From Psychrosphaera haliotis (GTDB taxonomy: Bacteria; Pseudomonadota; Gammaproteobacteria; Enterobacterales; Alteromonadaceae): DNA of 64,000 nt. The DNA lies in contig NZ_BAAAFQ010000007.1 in NCBI RefSeq assembly GCF_039523615.1, positions 124,001 to 188,000 on the forward strand, read 5' to 3'. A program made the translations under genes and the position numbers. A model generated the notes under the pieces. It saw only the letters and a program-made list of their open reading frames with translations. It did not search any database and was not told the origin of the DNA. Below, in pieces: positions 51,212 to 60,617 of this stretch (positions are counted from its first letter, which is position 1; each line of letters begins with the position of its first letter).

Positions 51212-52444
51212 ATGTCAGACTTTAAGCAACGCGCACTCGATTACCATAGCCAACCATCTCCAGGAAAAATTTGTATCAACCTAACGACTCCAGCTGAAAC
51301 GGTTGAAGACCTAGCACTTGCTTATAGCCCAGGTGTGGCTGAGCCAGTGAGAGAGATCGCTGCGGATCCTGACAATGCATACAAATACACAGCTAAAGGC
51401 AATACTGTTGCAGTGATTAGTAATGGAACCGCTATTTTAGGTTTAGGTAACTTAGGACCATTAGCCTCAAAACCTGTTATGGAAGGCAAGGCACTGTTAT
51501 TTAAACGGTTTGCTAATATCGACTCTTTTGATATTGAAGTAACGCATAACACCGTTGATGATTTTATAAATACCGTAGCGAATATTGCAGATTCTTTTGG
51601 TGGTATTAATTTAGAAGATATAAAGGCGCCAGAGTGTTTTGAAATAGAACAAGAATTAAAGCGCCGATGTAATGTTCCGGTTTTTCATGATGATCAACAC
51701 GGAACAGCCATTGTGACTGCCGCGGGTATGCTCAATGCATTAGAAATACAAGGTAAGCAAATTCACGATTGCACTATTGTATGTCTAGGAGCCGGCGCTG
51801 CTGCTATTGCATGTATGGAGCTACTGATTAAATGTGGTGCACAGCGTGAACGAATTTACATGCTGGATAGAAATGGCGTTATCCATACAAGAAGAGATGA
51901 CTTAAACGAATATAAACAACTATTTGCTAATAATACCGATAAAAGAACACTAGAAGATGTGATTGAAGGTGCAGATGTGTTTGTGGGCGTATCGGGCGCT
52001 AACTTGTTATCTGCTGAGGCGTTAAAGTTAATGGCGCCAAATCCAGTGGTATTTGCTTGCTCAAATCCAGATCCTGAAATTAAGCCTGAATTGGCATTAA
52101 AAGTAAGAGACGATTTAATAATGGCGACGGGCCGTTCTGATTACCCTAACCAAGTGAACAACGTGTTGTGCTTTCCATTTATTTTTAGAGGTGCACTTGA
52201 TGTAAGAGCAACGGCTATTAATGATGAAATGAAAGTGGCTGCCGTTGAAGCGATTCGAAATTTAGCGAAAGAGCCGGTGCCGGAAGAAGTATTGAAGGCA
52301 TCAGGTGTGAGTAGTCTGACATTTGGCCCGCAGTACATTATTCCAAAACCGATGGATCCGAGATTATTAAAGAATGTCGCAAGAGCCGTATCGATAGCAG
52401 CGGTAGAAAGTGGTGTTGCTAAACTAGATTTACCCGCGGTTTAG
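51212..52444 (+). CDS. NAD(P)-dependent malic enzyme, single-domain form
   Basis: 410 aa from ATG 51212 (MSDFKQRALDYHSQPSPGKI); an upstream GTG extension is not family-like. LAYSPGVAEPVREIA, GNTVAVISNGTAILGLGNLG, KALLFKRFANIDSFDIEV, NLEDIKAPECFEIE, VFHDDQHGTAIVTAAG and VCLGAGAAAIACMELL identify the malic domain and Rossmann domain. It decarboxylates malate to pyruvate. The C-terminal phosphotransacetylase-like half of E. coli MaeB is absent, so cofactor preference is not assigned. Confidence 0.94.
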   Translation: MSDFKQRALDYHSQPSPGKICINLTTPAETVEDLALAYSPGVAEPVREIAADPDNAYKYTAKGNTVAVISNGTAILGLGNLGPLASKPVMEGKALLFKRFANIDSFDIEVTHNTVDDFINTVANIADSFGGINLEDIKAPECFEIEQELKRRCNVPVFHDDQHGTAIVTAAGMLNALEIQGKQIHDCTIVCLGAGAAAIACMELLIKCGAQRERIYMLDRNGVIHTRRDDLNEYKQLFANNTDKRTLEDVIEGADVFVGVSGANLLSAEALKLMAPNPVVFACSNPDPEIKPELALKVRDDLIMATGRSDYPNQVNNVLCFPFIFRGALDVRATAINDEMKVAAVEAIRNLAKEPVPEEVLKASGVSSLTFGPQYIIPKPMDPRLLKNVARAVSIAAVESGVAKLDLPAV

Positions 52445-52464
52445 CTTTGGGCTTGATATAACAA

Positions 52465-52491
52465 AAAGCCAACATTAATTGTTGGCTTTTG
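52465..52491 (+). terminator. Rho-independent terminator after malic enzyme
   Basis: AAAGCCAACA-TTAA-TTGTTGGCTTTT, a strong stem with U-run; probably also serves metJ from the other side. Confidence 0.9.
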
Positions 52492-52508
52492 TATTTAACG
52501 GAGCGAAA

Positions 52509-52555
52509 AATCGTTAATCGTTAATCGTTAATCGTTAATCGTTAATCGTTAATCG
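52509..52555. repeat. TTAATCG heptamer tandem repeat at the metJ stop
   Basis: Six perfect TTAATCG units (52514-52555) with a partial unit before them. The metJ stop codon (52549-52551) is part of the sixth unit, so copy-number change lies outside the coding region. Confidence 0.95.
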
Positions 52556-52866
52556 TCTAGGGTCGGAATGTCTTTGCCCATCTCAGTAAGGATCTTTCTT
52601 ACTTCTTCAGGTATTTGATCTGGATTTTCTTTTTTCAAATCATTATCTGATGGTAACGGCTGTCCTGTAAAAGCATGTAAAAATGCTTCACACAGCAGTT
52701 CGCTGTTCGTCGCGTGTCGTAAATTCTTTACTTGTCGACGAGTTCGTTCGTCAGTTAATACTTTGAGTACATTTAGCGGGATCGATACCGTGATCTTTTT
52801 AACTTTATCCGCTTTTTTTCCATGTTCTGCGTAGGGATGAACATATTCCCCATTCCACTTAGCCAT
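52549..52866 (-). CDS. metJ: Methionine repressor MetJ
   Basis: 105 aa from ATG 52866. It starts MAKWNGEYVHPYAEHGKKAD and shows KKITVSIPLNVLKVLTDERT, the ribbon-helix-helix DNA-binding part, and LRHATNSELLCEAFLHAFTG, all very close to E. coli MetJ. With S-adenosylmethionine as corepressor it represses methionine biosynthesis genes. A consensus met box upstream implies autoregulation. Confidence 0.98.
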   Translation of the reverse strand: MAKWNGEYVHPYAEHGKKADKVKKITVSIPLNVLKVLTDERTRRQVKNLRHATNSELLCEAFLHAFTGQPLPSDNDLKKENPDQIPEEVRKILTEMGKDIPTLDD

Positions 52867-52982
52867 AAAACACCTGATCAAGAATTACTGCTTACACGAC
52901 ATTGCTGCCGCTTTTAGTTGTTGAAATTGTATTGTATTACCAAAATTAGTCAAACAATCGATTGCTAAATGGAAACACTGCT

Positions 52983-52990
52983 AGACGTCT
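52983..52990. promoter_or_regulatory. Met box (MetJ operator)
   Basis: AGACGTCT equals the 8-bp met box consensus and lies 117 bp upstream of the metJ ATG. MetJ needs at least two adjacent boxes; flanking octamers are poor matches here, so affinity may be low. Confidence 0.6.
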
Positions 52991-53121
52991 CCACTATTAT
53001 AAATGGCAATTCCCGCAATAAACAGAGGGTTTTATAGATGAAAACCTATTTAACACTTTATTTTGTTAGTGCTTATGCATAAGCTGAACTAACTATTTGT
53101 AAATAAAAAAGTAACGATCTG

Positions 53122-53544
53122 ATGAGAAGCCAAATAAAAAAAATCAAGACGGCACTAACTGTGAAAAAAAATGCACCAGTGAATGGCGACGGTAAAAATA
53201 AAGCTGAATTGTCACAGGCAAATGATATTCAAGAAAGTGAAGAGTCGTTAGATGACATTAGTATGCAAGAGATGTGGAAGAAGCTTCATATTCAAACCAA
53301 GCATATTAATGAACAGCTTCTACAATTAAACAATCACAAATTGGTGCATACCTATAACTCATTGCCTAGGTTTATTTGGTTTAGTTTATTAAAAGGCATC
53401 GCAGTGGGTTTAGGCAGTGTATTAGGTGCCACTGTGGTTCTATCTTTTGTGGTTTATATTTTATCTCAAATGGAATTTATTCCTATTATAGGCGAATGGG
53501 TTTCGGCCATTCTCGAGGTTGTTAGAGGACCAGAAGGCAACTAG
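53122..53544 (+). CDS. DUF5665-family membrane protein
   Basis: 140 aa. A charged, Lys-rich N-terminus, an amphipathic helix (SMQEMWKKLHIQTKHINEQL), then LPRFIWFSLLKGIAVGLGSV, LGATVVLSFVVYILSQM and FIPIIGEWVSAILEVV. This is the DUF5665 pattern (basic helix, Gly-rich membrane helix, a second helix and IPxIG). Function unknown. Confidence 0.8.
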   Translation: MRSQIKKIKTALTVKKNAPVNGDGKNKAELSQANDIQESEESLDDISMQEMWKKLHIQTKHINEQLLQLNNHKLVHTYNSLPRFIWFSLLKGIAVGLGSVLGATVVLSFVVYILSQMEFIPIIGEWVSAILEVVRGPEGN

Positions 53545-53685
53545 TTTTTATAAACAATAAAGTGCCATAGCGTAATCTCATTTTATTCAGCTGAAAATAA
53601 GGGCTTCATTGCCCTTTTACTTTTTTTACGGAACAAAAATAGGCATAATGCGCCCTCAAAATTTAAAGGCTCAATGGAGTATCCA

Positions 53686-54267
53686 ATGTCGATAGAATCA
53701 ACACTTCAAGAACGCGGAAATAACACGTGTGAATTATGCAACAGCCCAGATAACTTGTCTGTTTATGCTGTATTGCCTAAAGCGGGTGATAACTCAGACG
53801 ACTGCGTGTTGGTTTGTGACAAATGTGAGAGCGAATTAAACAGTACTGACACATTAGACGTTACCCATTGGCGCTGCATAAATGACAGCATGTGGAGCCA
53901 AGTGCCTGCAGTTCAGGTATTGGCATGGCAACAGCTGAAGTTGTTAACTAACCAAGGTGAAACTTGGGCGCAAGACTTGTTAGACATGATGTATTTAGAA
54001 GATGAAACGGCAGCATGGGCAGAGTCAGGTTTGGCACATAGAACCGCTGGCGGTGACGCAGAACACGTAGACTCTAATGGCGACAAGTTATCAGCAGGCG
54101 ACAACGTCTATTTAATCAAAGATTTGCCAGTTAAGGGCGGTGGTTTTACCGCTAAACAAGGCACGACCGTTAGAGGCATTTCATTAACGAATAACCCTGA
54201 GCACATCGAAGGGCGCGTTAATGGACAAAAGATTGTTATCTTAACTAAGTTTGTTAAAAAAGTATGA
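53686..54267 (+). CDS. PhnA/YjdM-family zinc-ribbon protein
   Basis: About 193 aa from ATG 53686; MSIESTLQERGNNTCELCNS is family-like. Zinc ribbon cysteines CELC and CDKC (VCDKCESELNS), then a C-terminal KOW/SH3-like barrel with DSNGDKLSAGDNVYLIKDLP and GTTVRGISLTNNPEHIEGRV. Despite the old phnA name, it has no proven phosphonate role. TGA overlaps the next ATG by 4 bp (ATGA). Confidence 0.92.
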   Translation: MSIESTLQERGNNTCELCNSPDNLSVYAVLPKAGDNSDDCVLVCDKCESELNSTDTLDVTHWRCINDSMWSQVPAVQVLAWQQLKLLTNQGETWAQDLLDMMYLEDETAAWAESGLAHRTAGGDAEHVDSNGDKLSAGDNVYLIKDLPVKGGGFTAKQGTTVRGISLTNNPEHIEGRVNGQKIVILTKFVKKV

Positions 54268-54953
54268 TTGAAAATGCGGGCAACTCGCGTTCGATTACAA
54301 CTAATCAAACGGGTGTTAGTGAAGATTTAGAGAAAGTGGTTAAAAAGCATTTGAGTCACGAATTCAAAAAGCCTTTTGCGCCATTTTCGCTGCAGACTTT
54401 TGAGCAACTATCAGCAAAGGTAACGGCTTTTTTAGCTGAAGATTCTAATCGTTATATTATTTTAGACTCTTGTTGTGGAGTGGGTGAAAGCACTGTGCAT
54501 TTAGCGGCAGAAAACCCAAATGCGCTAGTTGTTGGTATTGATAAGTCAGAACATCGCGTTGAAAAAATTGAGCACCACTTGGTTCATAAAGTATCGAACT
54601 TTGTTATTTTACGTGGTGATCTTAATGATTTATGGCGCCTTATTGCTGATACGGACTGGCCGATTAAATCTCACTACATTCTTTATCCAAACCCGTGGCC
54701 AAAAGCAAAACATTTACAACGCAGATGGCATGGTGCCGCGGTGTTCAGTAGTATTCCTAAATTAGCGGAAACTTTAATTGTTCGCAGTAATTGGAATATC
54801 TATATTGATGAGTTTGCTCAAGCCCTTGAAATAGCGGGTTTAAAACCAAACGTTAGTGAGTACAGAAGTGACGTAGCCATGACCCCGTTTGAGCGTAAGT
54901 ACTGGGCAAGTGGACAACAAAGCTATCAATTAACCTGTAGCTTAGAAAATTAG
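54264..54953 (+). CDS. TrmB-like tRNA guanine-N7 methyltransferase paralogue
   Basis: 229 aa. SAM motif IILDSCCGVGESTVHLAAEN, VVGIDKSEHRVEKIEHH, FVILRGDLNDLWRLIAD, and the TrmB-type substrate motif HYILYPNPWPKAKHLQRRWH (canonical FPDPWPKxRHHKRR). Here Asp of PDPWPK is Asn and the preceding motif has SCCG instead of GxGxG, so it is a divergent paralogue and may modify another RNA or site. Coupled to PhnA by ATGA. Confidence 0.82.
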   Translation: MIENAGNSRSITTNQTGVSEDLEKVVKKHLSHEFKKPFAPFSLQTFEQLSAKVTAFLAEDSNRYIILDSCCGVGESTVHLAAENPNALVVGIDKSEHRVEKIEHHLVHKVSNFVILRGDLNDLWRLIADTDWPIKSHYILYPNPWPKAKHLQRRWHGAAVFSSIPKLAETLIVRSNWNIYIDEFAQALEIAGLKPNVSEYRSDVAMTPFERKYWASGQQSYQLTCSLEN

Positions 54954-55050
54954 CATTTTGCAGGACCGCATTTTGTCTGCTTAACTACAGACATTATTGT
55001 TAACTTCCAGTAAAGTACCGAAAAATTTAAAGACAACCAAACTATTTAAA

Positions 55051-56703
55051 ATGTCAGATAAACGTTTAGCCGCTGCGTCGGAAGAGAATTTATTTAGGAT
55101 CTTCACTATCCCTGAAGCTCCAGATTCAACATTGGCGCGGATAGAGCAAGAAGTATCACAAAATCTTGATGGTTTTTTACGTGACAATATTGTTGCTGTA
55201 GAAAAGCCTCTTTCTGAAATTGAACAGGACTTTCAAGACTCTGTGGTGCCTGAGCATCCGCAATTTGTTTCTGCATTAGCCGATGAGTTACTAGATAAGT
55301 TGGTTGCACAATCTGTACACACGTCATCGCCAAGCTTTATTGGTCATATGACGTCGGCATTACCGTACTTCTTATTACCACTGTCCAAGCTGATGGTGGG
55401 TTTAAATCAAAACCTCGTAAAAATAGAAACGTCTAAAGCCTTCACCCCGTTAGAGCGCCAAGTTATTGGAATGTTGCATCGTATTGCCTATGGTGGAACT
55501 CGTACTGAAGCGCATAACGACCAATATTATAAGTCAGTTATGCACAGTGCAGATACGTCACTTGGTGCGTTTTGTTCTGGCGGTACAGTAGCGAATATCA
55601 GTGCGCTGTGGATTGCTCGTAATACGTTACTAGGACCAAATGGCAGTTTTAAAGGCGTATCTAAAGAGGGCCTTTTCCGTGCGATGAGCCATTACGGTTA
55701 TTCACGATTAGTGGTTTTGGTTTCTGAGCGTGGACACTATTCTTTAGGCAAAGCTGCTGATGTATTAGGTTTGGGCCGACAAGATATTGTTTCGGTAAAA
55801 ACCGACGAAAATAACAAAATATGTATTGAGTCATTAGAGCAGCGGATCACTGAGCTTAAAGCTGAAAACGCAGGCATATTGTCATTAGTTGGCGTGGCTG
55901 GTACCACAGAAACTGGCAACATAGACCCATTAGATAAGATGGCTGATATTGCTGAGCGAGAAGGCATTCACTTCCATGTAGATGCAGCCTGGGGCGGCGC
56001 GACAATGATGTCCAATAACCAACGTCCACTTCTTAAAGGCATAGAACGTGCGGACTCAATAACCGTAGACGCTCACAAACAAATGTATGTGCCTATGGGT
56101 GCCGGCATGGTGTTATTTAAAGACGCGCACTCTACCGATGTTATTGAACATCATGCAGAGTACATTCTGCGTAAAGGCTCTAAAGACTTAGGCTCACATA
56201 CGCTAGAAGGCAGCCGTCCAGGTATGTCTATGCTAGTTTACGCGTGCCTTAAAGTAATGGGTCGCAGTGGTTATGAAATGCTAATTGATAGAAGCATAGA
56301 TACCGCTAAATACTTTGCAGATTTGATCAATGCAGAAGATGACTTTGAACTGGTTTCCGAGCCAGAGTTATGTTTATTAACATATCGTTATGTGCCAAAA
56401 GTAGTTAAAGACTACATGGAAACCTGTGATGCGGAAGAAAAGCATATCATCAATGAGTTGCTAAATGACTTAACGCGTTTTATTCAAAAGAAGCAGCGTG
56501 AGTCAGGACGTTCTTTTGTATCAAGAACACGTTTAACGCCTAAGGCGCATGACGGACAAACGATTACTGTATTTAGATGTGTCTTAGCAAATCCATTGAC
56601 CACTAAAGACATACTTAAAGATATATTGGCGGAACAAAAAGAAATAGCGAAAGAGAGCTGGAGAAGTTTACCGGCGATCCTCAAGAAAATCGCCAGTCTA
56701 TAA
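55051..56703 (+). CDS. panP: Pyridoxal-dependent aspartate 1-decarboxylase PanP
   Basis: About 550 aa from ATG 55051; a TTG at 54997 would add 18 residues. Group II PLP decarboxylase: ENLFRIFTIPEAPDSTLARI, HTSSPSFIGHMTSALPYFLL, SGGTVANISALWIARN, GVAGTTETGNIDPLD, HVDAAWGGATMMSN and the PLP lysine in SITVDAHKQMYVPMGAG. PanP makes beta-alanine from aspartate in Vibrio and relatives that lack panD. It is convergent with panC-panB, completing the pantothenate set. Confidence 0.93.
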   Translation: MSDKRLAAASEENLFRIFTIPEAPDSTLARIEQEVSQNLDGFLRDNIVAVEKPLSEIEQDFQDSVVPEHPQFVSALADELLDKLVAQSVHTSSPSFIGHMTSALPYFLLPLSKLMVGLNQNLVKIETSKAFTPLERQVIGMLHRIAYGGTRTEAHNDQYYKSVMHSADTSLGAFCSGGTVANISALWIARNTLLGPNGSFKGVSKEGLFRAMSHYGYSRLVVLVSERGHYSLGKAADVLGLGRQDIVSVKTDENNKICIESLEQRITELKAENAGILSLVGVAGTTETGNIDPLDKMADIAEREGIHFHVDAAWGGATMMSNNQRPLLKGIERADSITVDAHKQMYVPMGAGMVLFKDAHSTDVIEHHAEYILRKGSKDLGSHTLEGSRPGMSMLVYACLKVMGRSGYEMLIDRSIDTAKYFADLINAEDDFELVSEPELCLLTYRYVPKVVKDYMETCDAEEKHIINELLNDLTRFIQKKQRESGRSFVSRTRLTPKAHDGQTITVFRCVLANPLTTKDILKDILAEQKEIAKESWRSLPAILKKIASL

Positions 56704-56735
56704 TGACTGGCACTCCCGGCAATAGCGCCCTGCAG

Positions 56736-57593
56736 TTAAGACAACTCGACGGTCAGGTTATCTATCAAGCGAGCTTTACCAACAAATGCAGCCACAAGAA
56801 TAACCGCTTGTAAGCTGCTATCTGTAACCTTACCAAAATCACTGCTATCTCTAATTTCAATGTAATCAGGCTTTAAGCCTGCTAATTCAATCATTTCTAG
56901 GGCAAATGTTTGCATTTCATTGATGTTGCGAGCGCCGCTTTTAAGGGCATCTTGAACCGCTAACAATGTTTGATATATCACTGCTGCTGTGGCCTTTTGG
57001 TCATCGCTAAGGTAACCATTGCGAGAGCTTTTAGCTAGGCCAGATGCTTCACGAACCGTTGGCACAGGCACAATGCTAATAGGCATGTTTAAATCTTTTA
57101 CTAACGTTTGAATCAAACGAACTTGTTGGTAGTCTTTTTGTCCAAATAACGCTGTATCAGGTTGCACCATATTAAATAACTTAGTAACAACTGTAGCAAC
57201 ACCATCAAAGTGTCCTGGTCGCTGGGTAGCTTCAGCACAGTGCTCAAGTTCATTATTTGGTACAGATACTACAGTTTGAGCTTTGAGCCCGTTAGGATAC
57301 ATATCAGCAACGGTAGGATAAAACACCACGTGGTTGTTCACCGCTTCGAGCTTCTTACAATCGGCGTCAAAAGTTCTTGGGTATGCGTCTAAATCTTCGT
57401 TTTCTCCAAACTGCATTGGATTAACAAAAATTGAAGTGATAACAAAATCTGCGTATTTATGGGCTTGCTGAACAAGCTCAATGTGACCTTCGTGAAGGTT
57501 GCCCATCGTTGGTACAAAAGCTACGGTTTTACCGTCTTTGTAACATTGCTGACGCCACGTGCGTAATTCACTTAAAGAGCTAATAATTTGCAT
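56736..57593 (-). CDS. panC: Pantothenate synthetase PanC
   Basis: 285 aa from ATG 57593 (MQIISSLSELRTWRQQCYKD); the longer frame extends into panB and is not family-like. VAFVPTMGNLHEGHIELVQQ (HIGH-type), SIFVNPMQFGENEDLDAYPR, ALFGQKDYQQVRLIQTLVKD, REASGLAKSSRNGYLS. It joins pantoate and beta-alanine with ATP. Thirteen bp after panB. Confidence 0.98.
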   Translation of the reverse strand: MQIISSLSELRTWRQQCYKDGKTVAFVPTMGNLHEGHIELVQQAHKYADFVITSIFVNPMQFGENEDLDAYPRTFDADCKKLEAVNNHVVFYPTVADMYPNGLKAQTVVSVPNNELEHCAEATQRPGHFDGVATVVTKLFNMVQPDTALFGQKDYQQVRLIQTLVKDLNMPISIVPVPTVREASGLAKSSRNGYLSDDQKATAAVIYQTLLAVQDALKSGARNINEMQTFALEMIELAGLKPDYIEIRDSSDFGKVTDSSLQAVILVAAFVGKARLIDNLTVELS

Positions 57594-57606
57594 AGGAATA
57601 GAATAC

Positions 57607-58401
57607 TTACTTAAACCAGCGTGCTTCGTCTGGGAACGCACCGCTTTGAACTTCATCAATATACAAGCTCACTGCCTGTTGTAAATTGCCAGTGATCTCA
57701 ATGTAATTTTTAGAAAACTTTGGAATATAACCTGAGCTAATCCCTAAAATGTCATGCATCACTAAAATCTGACCATCAGTGCCATTTCCTGCACCAATAC
57801 CAATGGTTGGGATAGACACGGCTGCCGTAATTGCGTTTGCTAAGTCTACCGGCACACATTCCAACACTAATAACTGAGCGCCAGCTTTTTCTAAGCCTTT
57901 AGCATGTTCAATCATTTCATTAGCTTTGTCGGCGTCTCTGCCTTGTATTTTAAAACCACCAAACACATTAACCGACTGAGGCGTTAATCCTAAATGGCCA
58001 CAAACAGGAACACCATTTTGCGTCAGTTGCTTTATGGTTTCATAAAGCCATTCGCCGCCTTCAATTTTAACCATGTTTGCACCAGCGGCCATTAACTCAT
58101 GACTGTTTTTAAGTGCGGTTGCTGGGCAGCTGTAACTCATGAATGGCATATCGGCAATAACAAGCGCATTTTCAGTGCCTGCTCTTACGCATTTGGTGTG
58201 GTAAGCAATTTGCTCATTGGTCACACTTAAAGTGCTGTCTTGACCATGCAATACCATCCCCATTGAATCGCCAATTAACATTACATGAATGCCTTGTTGG
58301 TCAAATAACCCAGCGAAACTGGCATCATAGGCGGTGATCGCTGCTATTTTTTCGCCATCTTGCTTCATTTTGAGTAGCTTGGAGGTAGTAATTTTGCTCA
58401 T
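57607..58401 (-). CDS. panB: Ketopantoate hydroxymethyltransferase PanB
   Basis: 264 aa. ITAYDASFAGLFDQQGIHVM, LIGDSMGMVLHGQDSTLSVT, FMSYSCPATALKNSHELMAA, VKIEGGEWLYETI, CGHLGLTPQSVNVFGGFKIQ, IGIGAGNGTDGQILVMHDIL. It adds a hydroxymethyl group from methylene-THF to 2-ketoisovalerate. Between folK and panC, in the usual gammaproteobacterial order pcnB-folK-panB-panC. Confidence 0.98.
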   Translation of the reverse strand: MSKITTSKLLKMKQDGEKIAAITAYDASFAGLFDQQGIHVMLIGDSMGMVLHGQDSTLSVTNEQIAYHTKCVRAGTENALVIADMPFMSYSCPATALKNSHELMAAGANMVKIEGGEWLYETIKQLTQNGVPVCGHLGLTPQSVNVFGGFKIQGRDADKANEMIEHAKGLEKAGAQLLVLECVPVDLANAITAAVSIPTIGIGAGNGTDGQILVMHDILGISSGYIPKFSKNYIEITGNLQQAVSLYIDEVQSGAFPDEARWFK

Positions 58402-58422
58402 TCTTTTATCCAGAATTAATCG

Positions 58423-58905
58423 CTAAATAGCGTTCATGTCATTAAAAGGTAATTGTTTTGCAATATCACTTAGTATTGAACCACAAGGCAATACTAAGTT
58501 TGGCGTTATATCTAACAGCGGATAAACCACAAACTCGCGTTCTTTTAAGCCGTAATGCGGTACGGTAAGTTGCTCATCATTGATGAGGTTATCACCATAA
58601 AGCAAAATATCTAAGTCTAAGGTACGTGGGCCCCAATGTTCGCCATTTCGAGTTCGCCCATGGGCTTGTTCTAACTGACATGTTTTGGCAAACACATCGT
58701 GTGCGCTCAATGATGTTTTTAGTAAAACAACGGCGTTTACATAATCAGGTTGGTCAGAAGGTCCCATGGGTTTGCTACTGTATATTTTAGACTGACCAAT
58801 AAATTCACAGTGCTCTAACGTTGCTAATGCTTTAATTGCCGAGCGAACAGTATCACGAGGGTTATTGAGGTTTGCACCTAACCCAATATAAACAAGCTCT
58901 GTCAT
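58423..58905 (-). CDS. folK: HPPK (folate biosynthesis) FolK
   Basis: 160 aa. YIGLGANLNNPRDTVRSAIK, SKIYSSKPMGPSDQPDYVNA, GRTRNGEHWGPRTLDLDILL (ATP and Mg site, RTLDLDIL), VPHYGLKEREFVVYPLLDI. It pyrophosphorylates 6-hydroxymethyl-dihydropterin. Two bp after pcnB. Confidence 0.98.
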   Translation of the reverse strand: MTELVYIGLGANLNNPRDTVRSAIKALATLEHCEFIGQSKIYSSKPMGPSDQPDYVNAVVLLKTSLSAHDVFAKTCQLEQAHGRTRNGEHWGPRTLDLDILLYGDNLINDEQLTVPHYGLKEREFVVYPLLDITPNLVLPCGSILSDIAKQLPFNDMNAI

Positions 58906-58907
58906 GC

Positions 58908-60506
58908 CTACTGCTCTTTTTTACGACGACGGCTACCGCGATACTTTCCACGTTTTGACTTTGGTTTATCACCATCTTTGCTATCAAAGTCAGGCTTTCT
59001 GTCACCGCGAGGTCCTGAAGTAGCATTGCTCGCATTAGCGCGTGTTCTTACTGACTTAGCGATAGCTCGTTTGGCTTCATCCGTTTGTTGGTAGTCAGTC
59101 CAGAATTGAGCGATGTCATGCAATTCTCCGCCTTCCGCTTCAGCTCTTAATAATAAAAAGTCGTAAGCAGCTCGGAAACGAGGGTTTTCAACCATTTGCA
59201 TTGGGCGCTTGCCCTCGGTTTTTAATAAACGGTGCTGTGAGCTCCAAATATCTCGCATTGTGGCAGTGAAACGTTTTGGAATAGCTACGGTTTGAACCGC
59301 TCTTTGCAATATGTCGCTCATGGCTACTTGGAAAGCATCATAAGGTGACAAGCCGCTTTCAAGTTCTAATTCGCTGGCGTGTGCTTCTAACGGGTACCAA
59401 AATAATGCGGCTAAAACAAAGGCTGGAGATATACTTTTCTCTGCATTAATTCTGGCATCTGTGTTTGTTAACATCGTCGCTAACAAACGCTCTTCTTTAT
59501 CTAAAGGGTTACCCGTTAATACTTGTTCTGCTACTGGGAAGAAGTATCTGAAAATACCAAATTCACGAAGGGCCGCAACGTTGTCAACCGCTTTGCCGGC
59601 TAAAAATAACTTTAACGCTTCATCAAATAAACGCGCTGGTGGAATGTTGATAAGAAGATGATTTAATTCATAAATAGGTTGTTTGGTGCGTGGCGCAATT
59701 TGCATTCGTAGTTTCGTTGAGAAACGAATAGCGCGAAGCATTCTAACCGGATCTTCACGGTAACGAGTTTCCGGATCACCAATTAAATCAACCACACCTT
59801 TTTCGATATCGGCCATGCCATTGGCAAAGTCTAAAATAGAAAAGTTGCGAATGTCATAATAAAGGGCGTTTATAGTGAAGTCTCTGCGTTCGGCGTCTTC
59901 ATCTATGCTGCCGTAAACGTTGTCTCTTAATAATTGGCCTTCATCACTTTGGCGTGAAGTTTTTTTGGCTTTGTCTGCGTGACCGTTTTCTTGTGATGTT
60001 TGATTGTCTTTGTTGTCTGACTCTTCCACTGGTGTGTCATGGTGCCCACGCATTGTGGCAACTTCAATAAGCTCTCGGCCAAACATAATATGAGCTAAAC
60101 GGAAACGTCGACCAATCAAACGACAATTTGAAAAGCAGGCTTTAACCTGTTCTGGAGTTGCGTTTGTTACAACGTCAAAGTCTTTAGGTTGCAGACCTAG
60201 TAAGATATCTCGAATACATCCACCAACTAAGTAGGCTTCGTAACCGTTATCTTTTAGTCGATACAAAACTTTTAAAGCACTAGGGCTTACGTCGTTTCTT
60301 GAAATTGGATGAGATTCACGTGGGATAAGCGTTGCGTTATTTTCAACAAAAGGCGCTTGTGGTTTTTTAGGACGAGGTTTGCCAGCATGACGTTGAGCAG
60401 GACCACGTCGCTTTTCGTTTTTCACAGGGCGCGACGCCGTAGGTGTTTGCTCTTTTTTATCGGCTGAATCTTTGCCAAACCAAGAAATTACTTTTTTAAA
60501 AACCAC
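58908..60506 (-). CDS. pcnB: Poly(A) polymerase I PcnB
   Basis: 532 aa from GTG 60506. A basic N-terminal extension, then nucleotidyltransferase motifs AYLVGGCIRDILLGLQPKDF and DFDVVTNATPEQVKACFSNC, IGRRFRLAHIMFGRE, RRDFTINALYYDIRNFSIL, EDPVRMLRAIRFSTKL. An Asn/Gln/Lys-rich insert (SDNKDNQTSQENGHADKAKK) sits between conserved blocks and the C-terminus is a Lys/Arg-rich tail. It adds poly(A) to RNA 3' ends, promoting decay. Confidence 0.97.
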   Translation of the reverse strand: MVFKKVISWFGKDSADKKEQTPTASRPVKNEKRRGPAQRHAGKPRPKKPQAPFVENNATLIPRESHPISRNDVSPSALKVLYRLKDNGYEAYLVGGCIRDILLGLQPKDFDVVTNATPEQVKACFSNCRLIGRRFRLAHIMFGRELIEVATMRGHHDTPVEESDNKDNQTSQENGHADKAKKTSRQSDEGQLLRDNVYGSIDEDAERRDFTINALYYDIRNFSILDFANGMADIEKGVVDLIGDPETRYREDPVRMLRAIRFSTKLRMQIAPRTKQPIYELNHLLINIPPARLFDEALKLFLAGKAVDNVAALREFGIFRYFFPVAEQVLTGNPLDKEERLLATMLTNTDARINAEKSISPAFVLAALFWYPLEAHASELELESGLSPYDAFQVAMSDILQRAVQTVAIPKRFTATMRDIWSSQHRLLKTEGKRPMQMVENPRFRAAYDFLLLRAEAEGGELHDIAQFWTDYQQTDEAKRAIAKSVRTRANASNATSGPRGDRKPDFDSKDGDKPKSKRGKYRGSRRRKKEQ

Positions 60507-60617
60507 GTATTTACTTACCTAATATTAATCTATTGACCACAAATGACTTTTCATTTGATTGTTAGCGGCGCATTTTACAGCAATATGAGCAAAATAAAAA
60601 ATAAATGAGCAATTCAC

